A stretch of DNA of 64,000 nt from M3007 sp964550795. Its GTDB lineage: Bacteria > Bacteroidota > Bacteroidia > Chitinophagales > Saprospiraceae. Position 1 is the stretch's first letter; each line of letters begins with the position of its first letter. The notes under the pieces are model-generated. The model saw only the letters and a list, made by a program, of their open reading frames with translations, did not search any database and was not told the origin of the DNA. The translations under genes were made by a program, and so were the position numbers. Positions 37,501-46,049 of this stretch are shown here, piece after piece. The stretch covers positions 1 through 64,000 of the forward strand of contig CAZKBH010000021.1 in assembly GCA_964550795.1 (NCBI GenBank), written 5' to 3'.

Positions 37501-38068
37501 TGTTGGCTTGGTCAATGACCATTTGCCAGGAAAGCCGAACGGTGCCGTTGTTGGCAAGCACATAGGCTGCCTTTACTGGAATTTCTTTCCGTGAAATTGC
37601 ACCGCCCTCGAACACGAAATTTTGTTCGTTGGTTTTGCTGCGCAAGGCAGGAACAGGGAAACCCGTAAAGCCCAAATTGGCCATGGCCATTTCCAATGCT
37701 TTGGCGGCACTGATAGAAGGTAAATCGGTGTTCGTGCGGCGGTTAAGCTCGTGCACAAAACGGTGACCGAGGTGAATGACCTCGCCATTGGGTTTCACGT
37801 GCAGACCAAAAAGGCCGTTGAGCACGGGAATTCCGCGGTGTTGTTGTTGCACCCAAACGTGTGTGATACCGTTGTGTTTGGTACGGTACTCGCGCACGAC
37901 TTTTACATCGGATACGTCGCTTTGGGTGAGTTCAAATTTTGAAGGAGATTCTTGTAAAAAACGGAGCGCCGTTTCACGTGCGCTGCGATCTTGGGCAGAA
38001 AGGCTGTTCGCTACCAGGAGCAATAACCCCGCAAAAAGCCCTAGGCGAGTGTAAAGATGTCGGAACAT
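34514..38068 (-). CDS. M36 (fungalysin-type) metallopeptidase with PA, DUF11-like and T9SS type A domains
   Basis: A 1184-residue secreted protease. After a signal peptide (LGLFAGLLLLVANSLSAQ) come an FTP propeptide region (THVWVQQQHRGIPVLNGLFG) and the M36 catalytic domain with the zinc motif HEYHHGISNRLTGDG near residue 595. A protease-associated insert (GKIVLVDRGECEFGMKAFN) lies before that motif. Next are a DUF11/CARDB-like repeat (VTNHKDEEAASVIVTDELPT), a jelly-roll region and the T9SS type A signal (MLVQPNPADDVLRVSLGE). It probably degrades extracellular protein for nutrition. Confidence 0.93.
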   Translation of the reverse strand: MFRHLYTRLGLFAGLLLLVANSLSAQDRSARETALRFLQESPSKFELTQSDVSDVKVVREYRTKHNGITHVWVQQQHRGIPVLNGLFGLHVKPNGEVIHLGHRFVHELNRRTNTDLPSISAAKALEMAMANLGFTGFPVPALRSKTNEQNFVFEGGAISRKEIPVKAAYVLANNGTVRLSWQMVIDQANTPDLWTIAVDAQTGLISTKLNHTTYCNLGHGHRGNGANECDASHNHTAAAPTKAKNDSEVSAMSELLMDETYNVFALPVESPIHGNRSIVTNPADLAASPYGWLDTDGEVGGEYTYTRGNNVWAFDDTANDNTPDPTESAEGGPSLNVDFPFDPNAEPLVNSQAAITNLFYMNNVIHDVFYRYGFDEQAGNFQFNNYGNGGLGNDEVYAQALDGGGTNNANFATPPDGGNGRMQMYVWDRAGGKIINVNGPGAIIGNYDGSASAGWGAPITTTPVTGDGIVVTDGSGSPTLGCNAPINDVAGKIVLVDRGECEFGMKAFNVQQAGGIACIICNFEDATLGMAAGSVGGNVTIPVVMMTKSNCDLLRQFAGAGLNISIGLPNFSGPLQRDGDFDNGIIAHEYHHGISNRLTGDGFSCLGNAEQMGEGWSDWAGLILTVEPGDQGTDKRGIGTYALYQETNGQGIRRYPYSTDMTIAPLTYEDVPSSAVPHGVGEVWSNMIWDLYWAMVEKYGWDEDLNNTNSGNYRAVQLVVDGMKLQPCNPGFIDGRDAIMMADILNYNGADTCLISSVFARRGLGYFASQGESESIGDGVASFDPIPTCIKELKIKKVTTTPTIEPGDNVVFEITVTNHKDEEAASVIVTDELPTGLTLVSASDGGTAVGGMVQWNLGAMQSGVEKTLTYTAKSSSGLGSSRYFQDLLDNEDEWYSTLVDPNTGEIFIHQNVVVHPGSGTGAWAGRNSPIESDFSLETTLSVTITGDKPALRFWHQYETEAGVDAGFLEIKDLADPQEQWLRLNTDKSIRAGYDGSVQYSTFAIPFLYGFSGNSGGWKQSYFDLSDYTGKDITFRFRFGSDIADAPPNGAWYIDEVEILDLFNYAGEACITSGSDQACASAPEYGVIVQPVTVSTKEPTNQAFQMLVQPNPADDVLRVSLGEALEGQVLVSMVAADGRLVMTRSLQGFAQGQVLTLNVQNLPAGVYSVRVQNGEGSSVQKVVIR

Positions 38069-38120
38069 TTAACAGACAGTAAGATTTAGTGAAATAATAG
38101 TGTTGGCTCTCGGAGGCTGC

Positions 38121-38128
38121 CAAAGGTA
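38121..38128 (-). promoter_or_regulatory. promoter -7 box of the M36 peptidase gene
   Basis: TACCTTTG on the minus strand, 52 nt before the ATG at 38068. Confidence 0.45.
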
Positions 38129-38383
38129 GTACAAGGTGCTTTCCTTTAACAACTACCTTTTTAAAATTGCCAGAAATAGCGAAGATTAAACGATGATTAA
38201 GGTGATTTGAATGATTTGAGTGCGGCAAATGACTGATTTTAGGAATTTGGGGTCAGTTCAGGTGCGAGACAGTCGCGTGGGGCTACGCAACTGTCGAGCA
38301 ACGCAAAATGGCAACAAATTAAGCCCTCCAAACTGGAAGGTTATTGTTTCATCGGTACTTATACACCGTATAATCCTAGTTTC

Positions 38384-38391
38384 TACCTTTG
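38384..38391 (+). promoter_or_regulatory. promoter -7 box of prs
   Basis: TACCTTTG followed by C, 27 nt before ATG 38419. Nothing else is recognised between 38129 and 38383. Confidence 0.5.
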
Positions 38392-38418
38392 CCTCAAATT
38401 TGAAATGATTTGAAAAAC

Positions 38419-39423
38419 ATGACAGCCAGCCAAGCGCCTGCTCCTTCGAGTGACGAAGCTTGTAAAACGAATCCACAACCAGCTGCACCCGTGACAGAAG
38501 TCAAACTTTTTGCTTGCTCAGCCTCCAAAGAATTATCCAAAGAAATCGCCCTCCATTACGATACTGAACTTGGCGACACCACCCTTGCGCGCTTTAGTGA
38601 TGGCGAAATGCAAACCGTTATCAACGAAAGTGTGCGTGGAGCCTACACTTTTTTTATCCAGAGCACCTGCCAGCCTCACGACAATTTCGTGGAACTCCTG
38701 CTTTGGATTGATACGGCCCGACGCGCTTCAGCGGGGTACATCACAGCGGTAGTGCCTTACTTCGGATACGCCCGTCAAGATCGGAAAGACAAGCCCCGGG
38801 TGCCGATTAGTGCCAAACTCATGGCCAATATGTTCACTGCCGCTGGCGTAAATCGCATCATGACCATGGATTTACACGCCGATCAAGTGCAGGGATTTTT
38901 TGATATTCCGGTGGATCACCTTCGTTCAGAAGCCATTTATGTGCCTTACCTGGAAACTCAGGATCTTTCAAAAGTGATTTTCGCCAGCCCGGATGTCGGC
39001 GGCGTAAAACGCGCCCGCATCTACGCCATGCACTTTGGCCGCGAACTCGTCATCTGCGACAAGTACCGGACGAAGGCCAATGAGGTGGCTGCCATGACCG
39101 TTATCGGCAACGTAAAAGGCGCAGATGTGATTTTGGTGGATGATCTTGTGGACACCGCCGGAACACTCTGCAAAGCCGCCGATGCGCTGATGGAAAAGGG
39201 CGCAAATTCTGTGCGCGCCATTTGCACACACCCTGTTTTGTCTGGCAAAGCGTACCAAAACATCGCAGCTTCGCAACTCACCGAACTGATTGTATGCGAT
39301 ACCATTCCGCTCCGCTCGGACATATCGGAGCCTAAAATCAAGGTGCTTTCAACAGCCAATCTTTTCGCGCGCGCCATTCGAAATACGGTGGAGCACAAAA
39401 GTATCGCTGCGCTTTTCCATTAG
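38419..39423 (+). CDS. prs: ribose-phosphate pyrophosphokinase
   Basis: PRPP synthase makes phosphoribosyl pyrophosphate for nucleotide, His and Trp synthesis. The protein shows ARFSDGEMQTVINESVRG, YFGYARQDRKDKPRVPISAK and the PRPP loop VILVDDLVDTAGT. With ATG 38419 it has 334 residues, including an odd Ala/Pro/Ser-rich N-terminus of about 25 residues. A GTG at 38491 would give the usual family start (MTEVKLFACSAS). The downstream neighbour is not the L25 gene often seen in this phylum. Confidence 0.93.
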   Translation: MTASQAPAPSSDEACKTNPQPAAPVTEVKLFACSASKELSKEIALHYDTELGDTTLARFSDGEMQTVINESVRGAYTFFIQSTCQPHDNFVELLLWIDTARRASAGYITAVVPYFGYARQDRKDKPRVPISAKLMANMFTAAGVNRIMTMDLHADQVQGFFDIPVDHLRSEAIYVPYLETQDLSKVIFASPDVGGVKRARIYAMHFGRELVICDKYRTKANEVAAMTVIGNVKGADVILVDDLVDTAGTLCKAADALMEKGANSVRAICTHPVLSGKAYQNIAASQLTELIVCDTIPLRSDISEPKIKVLSTANLFARAIRNTVEHKSIAALFH

Positions 39424-39500
39424 TCACTTGATTTGCCGCCGCTTTCTGCCTATTTGCCGCCGCTTTCTAAATATAGTTTTCGATACAAAAGTCGCACGGT

Positions 39501-39574
39501 TACCTTCGCGACAGTTTTCTCATAGTATGTTTTGATTTTCCTACTGCTTCCCCTTCTGGCAGTAGGATTTTTTT
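39501..39574 (+). ncRNA. candidate small RNA (promoter box to terminator, about 60 nt)
   Basis: TACCTTCG at 39501-39508 is a promoter-like box. A terminator hairpin CCTACTGC / GCAGTAGG (39540-39566) with a run of T follows within 70 nt, and no ORF lies between. This layout fits a short transcript of roughly 39514-39574. It is upstream of the rhodanese gene, which has its own promoter. The hairpin alone could be a terminator for prs. No known RNA family is recognised. Confidence 0.35.
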
Positions 39575-39687
39575 GAATCCTTTCTCCCCTTTAAGGGCCC
39601 CCGCTCTCATATATAATCTTCGGTTAGGCACTCGGCGCGACGTATCTGAATGAACGTCGCGCCTGGTGCGGGTCGCTCCTTCCAACT

Positions 39688-39717
39688 TTTGTGCTATGTG
39701 TCTGTTTAATACGTTTG
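39688..39717 (+). promoter_or_regulatory. promoter of the rhodanese gene
   Basis: TTTG at 39688-39691, 18-nt spacing, TACGTTTG at 39710-39717. It ends 11 nt before the ATG at 39729, and so argues against the earlier in-frame start at 39666. Confidence 0.6.
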
Positions 39718-39728
39718 TCCTCCAAACG

Positions 39729-40247
39729 ATGCTCATGCATATCTCCACTAAAAAAATCTTATTTGTATTGGGGCTTTCGCTCTTCAGTGCCGGTCTGTTT
39801 GGCCAGGTAAAAAGTGGGGCCTTCCGGCTCATGCTCAATGGGCTGCTCAGCCACAGTGTTCCCGAAATTGGGGTTCAGGAGGCCGCCCGCGACCGCGCAT
39901 CTATTGTTTTTTTGGATGCCCGTGAACCGCGTGAATTTGAGGTAAGCCATATTGAAGGCGCGATATTCGTTGGATACGACCATTTCGAGGTGGAAAAACT
40001 GCCCAGACAATTGGACAAAAACCAACGATTTGTCATCTATTGCGCCGTAGGTTATCGCAGCGAAAAAGTGACCGAAAAGCTCAAAAAAGCGGGATTTTCC
40101 AATGTTTCCAACCTGTATGGAGGCATTTTTGAATGGGTCAACCAAGGCTTCCCCGTCGTTAATCAAACTGGTCCTACTTTAGATGTGCATGCTTTCGACC
40201 GTACATGGGGTATTTGGCTCAAAAAGGGGAAGAAGGTGTATAAATGA
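39729..40247 (+). CDS. exported rhodanese-like domain protein
   Basis: About 172 residues. A signal peptide (ILFVLGLSLFSAGLFGQ) is followed by one rhodanese domain: VFLDAREPREFEVSHIEGAI, then the catalytic loop VIYCAVGYRSEKV with Cys and Arg in the expected places, and NLYGGIFEWVNQGFPV. Single-domain rhodaneses transfer sulfane sulfur or act as sulfur carriers; export suggests a periplasmic redox role. Two ATGs (39729, 39735) are possible starts. Confidence 0.85.
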   Translation: MLMHISTKKILFVLGLSLFSAGLFGQVKSGAFRLMLNGLLSHSVPEIGVQEAARDRASIVFLDAREPREFEVSHIEGAIFVGYDHFEVEKLPRQLDKNQRFVIYCAVGYRSEKVTEKLKKAGFSNVSNLYGGIFEWVNQGFPVVNQTGPTLDVHAFDRTWGIWLKKGKKVYK

Positions 40248-40250
40248 AAC

Positions 40251-40488
40251 TGACTATTTGAATATTGAATATCGAATATCGAACACCGAATATTGAATAT
40301 CGAACACCGAACACCGAATATCGAACACCGAATATCGAAGGGGGAAAGACATAAACCGGCGTTGATAGAACATTTGGACTTAATATCCATTCGCCTTTAA
40401 ACTACTTCGGTGTTCGATATTGGGTGTTCGGTGTTCGGTGTTCTGCGGTTCGGTGTTCGATATTCGATATTCAATATCCGGATAGTCA
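40251..40488. repeat. MITE-like element with TTCGATATTCG arrays and TGACTAT ends
   Basis: The element begins TGACTAT (40251-40257) and ends ATAGTCA (40482-40488), exact inverted ends. Inside are an array of ATTGAATATCGAACACCGA units (about 40258-40340) and an inverted array (about 40406-40478), with about 65 nt of unique sequence between. The array at 1840-1955 has the same unit and the same ATAGTCA end. There is no ORF. Confidence 0.7.
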
Positions 40489-40498
40489 TTCTAATGAA

Positions 40499-40530
40499 AA
40501 AGCCCGGTCACCACTACGGGACCGGGCTTT
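40499..40530 (-). terminator. bidirectional terminator after the outer-membrane transporter-like gene
   Basis: Stem AAAGCCCGGTC (40499-40509) with GACCGGGCTTT (40520-40530), 10-nt loop, flanked by A on the left and T on the right. It lies 40 nt past the stop at 40571. Confidence 0.8.
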
Positions 40531-40570
40531 CTACTGTACGAAATTTCACTATTACAATGCTTCCACCAAA

Positions 40571-41767
40571 TTAATTCTTTACAACCTTAAATTTCGGAAT
40601 GTCCATGTGATGGGTAGTTTCGTTTCCGCCAAAACGATACGCAACACCCACATTCACGGAGTAATCAGCAAACGCCGCATCGCCATTTCGAGGATTACCG
40701 CTGGCATCGTTGCCGGCTGCAATATCGGCTACGCTACGGGTGCGTTTGCGGTAAAGCGCATAGGGTACATTGGCGGAAAAAATAAACTGCCCACGTTGGA
40801 AGGCTACGCCTGGCTCCACTGCAACAATAAAGCCCGGGCGACGAAACCCATTGCTTCCTCCAATCAAATCGCGGGTTGGAATGCCCTCTGCGCGAAGTCC
40901 TAAACCCGCAGAAACGCCTTTAGCAGGCCAAACCACATAGTTCAAGCCCGCCCGTACCACAAATTGATCGGCAACCGAATGGAAAGCCGTGATGGCATCA
41001 ATGGGCGTAGAATTAGCAGTCAGCACCCGTTGCACAGTGTTATTGGTTTCGCGGGGGTTTGACATATAAAACCCGTTGAAATACAAAGCTCCTCCTTTGA
41101 AAAGGGTGGTATAACCCTGGATTTCGAGACTGATTCCCACGCCGCCGTCGCCCAATTGAATGGATTGATCAACAGCTTTTGTGATGATAGAATCTCCCCC
41201 ATCGCTGGCTTTCCGGCGGTGAAATTCACCTTGTACATTTGAATTTCCGGTAGGCAATTTGATGCCAAGCCCGATGGCGAGGTTTTTATTCATGTGCTTT
41301 TCGGGGTCCAGCAGCCAATAGGAAGCGGACAGACGCAAATCACCAATGCCTTGTGCGCCAGTGTTGAAACGTTTCTGCTCCGGGTTAGCGGACAAAGAAT
41401 TACCGTAGTGCTCGTACAAAGAAGAGCGATCGTAGTAGATGTAAGGAAGATTCACGGAAACACTCAAGCGATTGCTAATCCCGTAGGAAAGACCAAGTTC
41501 CAAAGAGTGTGCATCATTGATCACCTGCGTGTTTTTCTCGATGCGCTCTTTTTGTTCAAAATCGCTCTTAAAGTGTCGGAAAGACTGGAAATAGCGATAG
41601 TTGGCACCTGCCTGCCACTGCCCTTTGCCCAAAACAACAGCGTTAGCAGCAGTTCCCGCACAGCCTCCGAAAGGTCGAACGGCTACGCAGCCTTGAGCGG
41701 CAGCCTGTTGAATAAAAAAGGCCAGAAGGAAACCTGCGCAAAAAAGGATGGGTAGTAGTTTTTTCAT
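40571..41767 (-). CDS. outer-membrane barrel protein of the meta-pathway/transporter type
   Basis: A 398-residue exported protein with signal peptide (LPILFCAGFLLAFFIQQAAA) and repeated barrel strands: WQAGANYRYFQSFRHF, GLSYGISNRLSVSVNLPYIY and FSANVPYALYRKRTRS. The strand pattern GIGDLRLSASYWLL with a following LPTGN loop is seen in proteins annotated as phenol-degradation or FadL-like transporters. The cargo is unknown. An Asn/His-rich C-terminus ends MDIPKFKVVKN. Confidence 0.7.
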   Translation of the reverse strand: MKKLLPILFCAGFLLAFFIQQAAAQGCVAVRPFGGCAGTAANAVVLGKGQWQAGANYRYFQSFRHFKSDFEQKERIEKNTQVINDAHSLELGLSYGISNRLSVSVNLPYIYYDRSSLYEHYGNSLSANPEQKRFNTGAQGIGDLRLSASYWLLDPEKHMNKNLAIGLGIKLPTGNSNVQGEFHRRKASDGGDSIITKAVDQSIQLGDGGVGISLEIQGYTTLFKGGALYFNGFYMSNPRETNNTVQRVLTANSTPIDAITAFHSVADQFVVRAGLNYVVWPAKGVSAGLGLRAEGIPTRDLIGGSNGFRRPGFIVAVEPGVAFQRGQFIFSANVPYALYRKRTRSVADIAAGNDASGNPRNGDAAFADYSVNVGVAYRFGGNETTHHMDIPKFKVVKN

Positions 41768-41884
41768 GAGACAGAATATTAGTGTGGATGAAATTCTGTC
41801 ACAAAAGTATCGGCACCCGGCCCTGAACCTGCTTAGAAACTCCTTAGACTGTGCTTAGAGAATGCTTAGAAACGAACGTTCACG

Positions 41885-44525
41885 TTATTCCACCTTCACC
41901 CTCGACGACTCACTTTCAGAACTCGTATCCCGGCGGCGGGCACTTTTCAGGTCTGTGTTGCCGAAGCGGTAACTGAAACTCAGGCGGGCCGTTCGGGTGT
42001 CGTTGCGCTGCAAAAAGTCAAGCTCGATGTTGGAATAATTGACATAAACATTGGAAAACTGGGTATAAAAAATGTCGTTCAACGAGAGTGAAAGCCGGCC
42101 GCGTTTGTTCCAAAATGTTTTGGACGCTCCGATATTCAGCCCGCCCATGGCACCAATGTCGAAAAATTCTTCCAGGAATTTGGTCATGTACCACCCGCCT
42201 ACTTCAATCTTGAAATCAGCGGGCAGATTCACGTTTACTTGCCAATAAGCCAGCCAGTTCCACTTACTTCGTTCAAATCTACTACCTAGATATTCCGCAT
42301 CGTAGGTATTGAGAATGAATTGATTGCCTCCAAAACCATCAATCAGTTTTTTGTATTTAATCGGAAAATTCAACTCAAATGCCCAGCGCTCGTACTCCGC
42401 CAGATTGGCCGCCGTTGCAAAAGTTTTGGTGCCTTCCAGCCGGGGCGCGTTCTCAAAAATGACATCGTCCGTTTTGGCGTATGAAACACGAAGAAAGGGC
42501 TGGTTGTCATACGTGAGCGCAAGTTGGGCGTTGTTACTGATCTCGGGGCGCAGGGTCGGATTGCCCTGTTGGAAAGTAAGCGAGTCAATAAAAAAGGCAA
42601 AAGGATTCTGCTGCTGAAATGCCGGGCGATTGACCCTGCGGCTGTAGGAGGATTGCAGGCCAATATTTTTGTTTATTTTGTAGAGCGCACTGGCGCTTGG
42701 AAACCATTGCAGGTAATTGCGGTCGAGTACGGTTTGGCCCGCTGTAGTGCCCAAAATCACGGTTTGTTCCGCACGAAGCCCTGCATTCAGGTCTATTTTG
42801 GTGAGTCTTTTGGACAAATTCAAATACCCCGCGTTGATGTTTTCTTTGTACAAAAAGTCGTTGGACTGGCCGGGGTCAATCTCGCCGCCTCGCAAAAATT
42901 GCAGGTCATTGTCAATGGTCGCAAAACTTGATTTTGCTCCCATATCTGCTTTAAAAGTGGAATCAAAAGGCAGCGTGTAGTCCAGTTTCCCCACGTAAAT
43001 TTGAATGGGCTGGTCGAGATTTTGCTCCGAACGAGATTCGGGGCTACCTACCTCGTTTTGAAAAATATTGAGGCGGCTGCGGTTTTCCAACTGGTATTGG
43101 CTGTAATCAAAGTCGAGGTTGAGCGTGTGGCCTGTTTTTGCATTAAATTCATGCCGCAGATTGGCATTGCCCAGGAAATTATTGCGGTCGGAGCGGGTAT
43201 CGTTCTGGGTCGTAAAGGAGCCAATGGGTTGCGACAAAACCCGGTCGAACACCTCGGTCACATTGTTGGCGCGACTGTCGCCCGTTCGGTCAAAACCGCG
43301 AAAAAGCAGTCCCACCGTCGTCTTTTTGGTGGCAAAAAAATCAGCACCAAACCGAAAATTCTGCACTTGACTCGTTGAAGGATTGTAATTCGTTTGGGTG
43401 TAAATCTCGTTCCCGATAAACCGCTCCACCTCTATCACCGTAAAAGAAGTGCGATCCAGATAACTGTATGAGCCAAAAAGATTCCATTGCCCTTTCCGAT
43501 AATTGAGCGACAAAGAGGGATTGATTCGGTAATAATTGCGGTCGTCGGAACCAGCTTCGGTTTGATCGTACACGCTGCCGCCGGTGGTGAGGGCCACGGT
43601 TCCGTTGAAACCCAGATTGGCGTTTCGTTTCAAGATAATATTGATGATGGCCCCGCCCGCCGCGTCAAACTGGGCACCCGGCTGTGTGATGAGTTCGATG
43701 CGGTCAATCTGATCGCCGGGCATGTCGCGCAGCACGGCATTCATGTCGGCATATTGAGAANNNNNNNNNNACGACGACCTGGTAGCCAAGTCCATGCAAC
43801 CCGAGTCGGCGCAAGCGGCACGCGCCGGGGTTTCCGTTGCGGCCGATACCAACGCCGACGACTACGCCGAAGCGCAGCGCGTTGCCCAGCAGGTTCCAGG
43901 TCGTGGCCACGCGTTGGTACCTTGCGCCCAGCAGCGCAGCCCAGTCGCCGGGCATGTCGCGCAGCACGGCATTCATGTCGGCATATTGAGAAGGTTTGCC
44001 GTCAATCCAGATTTGAACACTGGAATTGCCTGCCAGGGTCACGCGGTCCTGCACCACCATGACCCCGGGCAATTTTTGCAACATTTCGAGGGCTGATCCG
44101 CCGCTGGCCACAGGGCTATCGCTCACATTCATGATAAGCCGGTCGGCTTTTTGCTCGAATAATGGGCGTTTAGCCACCACTTCCGCCTCTGCCAAAAGGT
44201 TTGCGGAAGGACGCAGGGTAATGTCCGCGCTTACATTTTTGCTCTCGGCCCGCACCACAAATGGCTCCGTGCGCTGCGAATCATAGCCGACCAAACTAGC
44301 CAGGATATGATATTCCCCTGGTGCAACACCCGCGATGCTGAAGGTTCCCGCTGCATCCGTTAAGGTCCCCTTCACGAACTGAGAATCCGGCGTACTCAAC
44401 AGTACGATGGTCGCAAAACCAAGCGGCTGTTGACTTTCGTCCGTAACTTTTCCACCGACAGAAATTTGAGCAAAAACAGGGAGGGACGCGCAGAGAAATG
44501 CGAGCAAAAAAGTTGATTTTTTCAT
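41885..44525 (-). CDS. outer-membrane receptor, TonB-dependent-like (interrupted by misassembly)
   Basis: The N-terminal part (44525 to about 43945) has a signal peptide, a carboxypeptidase-regulatory-like beta domain (GGKVTDESQQPLGFATIVLL) and a plug (ALEMLQKLPGVMVVQDRVTL). The barrel continues below 43760 from DQIDRIELITQPGAQFDAAG to the C-terminal strand ARLSFSYRFG. The two parts join perfectly at KPSQYADMNAVLRDMPGD if the extra copy, the N-run and 174 foreign bases (43713-43944) are removed, giving a receptor of about 800 residues. It is the kind often called outer membrane beta-barrel family protein; ligand unknown. Confidence 0.85.
43713..43992. other. probable misassembly: 48-bp duplication, N gap and foreign insert
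   Basis: Positions 43713-43760 and 43945-43992 are identical (48 bp). Between them are ten N (43761-43770) and 174 GC-rich bases (43771-43944) that fit neither the receptor gene nor the local base composition. Dropping 43713-43944 restores the receptor frame. I read this as a scaffolding error, not biology. Confidence 0.8.
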
Positions 44526-44749
44526 GAAAAAAGACTGTGATTAAAGTGCTTTTGATGGAAACTGCAAAAGACAAGGGTAACAGAAAAAAGGTTGCAGAAT
44601 CCCGACCTCGGAGAGGTCTAACGTTTGTAGCAAAATATGGTGTATGTATCCCGACCTCGCAGAGGTCTAACGTTGGTGCCATTGTCCGCAATGTTCGACC
44701 GCTCCAAGCCCCTTGACCTTGGTTGTATTAAAATGTGTACCCTTGCATC
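44526..44749. repeat. spacer with two copies of CCCGACCTCGnAGAGGTCTAA
   Basis: The 26-nt unit CCCGACCTCGGAGAGGTCTA... occurs near 44602 and, with one change, near 44649. Each contains a small palindrome GACCTC/GAGGTC. No gene is supported in this spacer between lpxK and the receptor gene. Confidence 0.65.
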
Positions 44750-45817
44750 TTAACTCTTAAAATCCAGCAACATCTGCTTGACCGCTTCCTGAAAAGCCGC
44801 CTCATCCCCATCGCAGAATTCCACCTCTATGGGAAGTACAAAAACCGGAAGCGTGTTTTTCCAGAAAAAATCCTGGTGAAGCTCCAGCCGCATGGCATCT
44901 TTTTCGGTGGTCAGAATGATTTTGTTGCGTCCTGGCAAACGTTCAAATCGGCGCAACATATCGCGGAGTTCATCTTCCTTAAAAAAGTGATGGTCTTCAA
45001 ACTCCAGCGTTTGGGCCGATTTAACCGTCGCGGCGAGGTGCTTCAGTAAATAATCAGTGTTGGCAATGGCACTCATCAGCAACACATCCGTGTCCAGATC
45101 CAGTGGCCGACGCTGATCCGGGCGAAGCAAATCGTAAGGAATCCCATATCGGTATCTGGAAAAAAAGACCTGTTGGCGGGGGAATGGATCAATTTCCAGG
45201 ATCATTTTTTGTCGCTCCTGCAAGGAAAGCTCGGGTGGACATTTGGTCACGACAATCAGGTCGGCACGTCGGTAATTGTAACGGCCTTCGCGCAGACGCC
45301 CGGATGGGAGCAGCCAATCCCGGGTAAAAGGACGGGCAAATTCAGTGAGCAGGATATTCAGGCCGGGCGTGACTGCCAGGTGTTGGAAGGCATCATCGAG
45401 CAGCACACACTGCGTTTCGGGGTTTCGTTTCACCAGCTCGGGTACACCCAAAGCACGACTTTCGCTCACGGCAATGGGCACCTCCGGAAATTTTCGCTTG
45501 AATTGCAAGGGCTCATCGCCGACCATCTCCGCATTGTCAATCACCGTCACCGGCCGGTAGCCCGAGGTATTGCGGCCATAGCCGCGACTGAGCACGGCGA
45601 CTTCCAAAAACTGATTCAGCCACCGAACGAGATATTCGATGTGGGGCGATTTGCCCGCACCGCCAACGGAGAGATTGCCGACTGAAATCACCGGAAGGTC
45701 AAACCGCACGCTGCGCAAAATCCCGATGCGGTAAAGCAGATTACGCAGCCCAACGCCCAAACCATATAGCAAGGCAAAGGGAAGCAGCAGAATGCGGATG
45801 ACGATATCTTCAGACAT
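44750..45817 (-). CDS. lpxK: tetraacyldisaccharide 4'-kinase
   Basis: LpxK phosphorylates the 4' position of the lipid A precursor at the inner membrane. The 355-residue protein has an N-terminal membrane helix (LLLPFALLYGLGVGLRNLLY) and Walker A GNLSVGGAGKSP (about residues 47-58). The characteristic AVLSRGYGRNTSGYRPV and VLLDDAFQHLAV, with its catalytic Asp, follow. The neighbouring tRNA-Phe upstream has its own terminator. It belongs to the same pathway as the lpx genes at 3.7-6 kb. Confidence 0.95.
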   Translation of the reverse strand: MSEDIVIRILLLPFALLYGLGVGLRNLLYRIGILRSVRFDLPVISVGNLSVGGAGKSPHIEYLVRWLNQFLEVAVLSRGYGRNTSGYRPVTVIDNAEMVGDEPLQFKRKFPEVPIAVSESRALGVPELVKRNPETQCVLLDDAFQHLAVTPGLNILLTEFARPFTRDWLLPSGRLREGRYNYRRADLIVVTKCPPELSLQERQKMILEIDPFPRQQVFFSRYRYGIPYDLLRPDQRRPLDLDTDVLLMSAIANTDYLLKHLAATVKSAQTLEFEDHHFFKEDELRDMLRRFERLPGRNKIILTTEKDAMRLELHQDFFWKNTLPVFVLPIEVEFCDGDEAAFQEAVKQMLLDFKS

Positions 45818-45841
45818 GGGAAGGGATTGTACCTAAAAAAG

Positions 45842-45873
45842 AAAATCCCGGAGTCTTGCGATCTCCGGGATTT
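45842..45873 (-). terminator. terminator after tRNA-Phe
   Basis: Stem AAATCCCGGAG with CTCCGGGATTT around a 7-10-nt loop; on the minus strand it continues into a run of T. It separates tRNA-Phe from lpxK. Confidence 0.8.
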
Positions 45874-45877
45874 CTCG

Positions 45878-45950
45878 TGGTATCTCCCGGAATCGAACCG
45901 GGGACACATGGATTTTCAGTCCATTGCTCTACCAGCTGAGCTAAGACACC
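45878..45950 (-). tRNA. tRNA-Phe (anticodon GAA)
   Basis: Minus strand: acceptor GGTGTCT pairs with AGATACC, D-loop AGCTCAGCTGGTAGAGC, anticodon stem ATGGA/TCCAT with loop CTGAAAA, T-arm CCCCGGTTCGATTCCGGGA. Discriminator A; CCA not encoded. Confidence 0.95.
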
Positions 45951-45971
45951 AGACTTGCTGAAAAGCGGGTG

Positions 45972-45979
45972 CAAAGATA
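45972..45979 (-). promoter_or_regulatory. promoter -7 box of tRNA-Phe
   Basis: TATCTTTG on the minus strand, 21 nt before the tRNA 5' end; back-to-back with the DUF4271 promoter. Confidence 0.5.
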
Positions 45980-46037
45980 ACTGCACATTTCTTAAATGGA
46001 GAAGCATAGAATGAATTTTTTTCAAAAATCATTCGTG

Positions 46038-46045
46038 TAACTTTG
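46038..46045 (+). promoter_or_regulatory. promoter -7 box of the DUF4271 gene
   Basis: TAACTTTG ends 4 nt before ATG 46050, as at recR, pointing to a leaderless transcript. Confidence 0.55.
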
Positions 46046-46049
46046 CGCC

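Noticed and set aside
43771..43944. A new gene or insertion in the receptor
   Set aside because: The bases are bordered by N and by an exact 48-bp repeat, and removal restores the receptor frame, so an assembly error is the better explanation.
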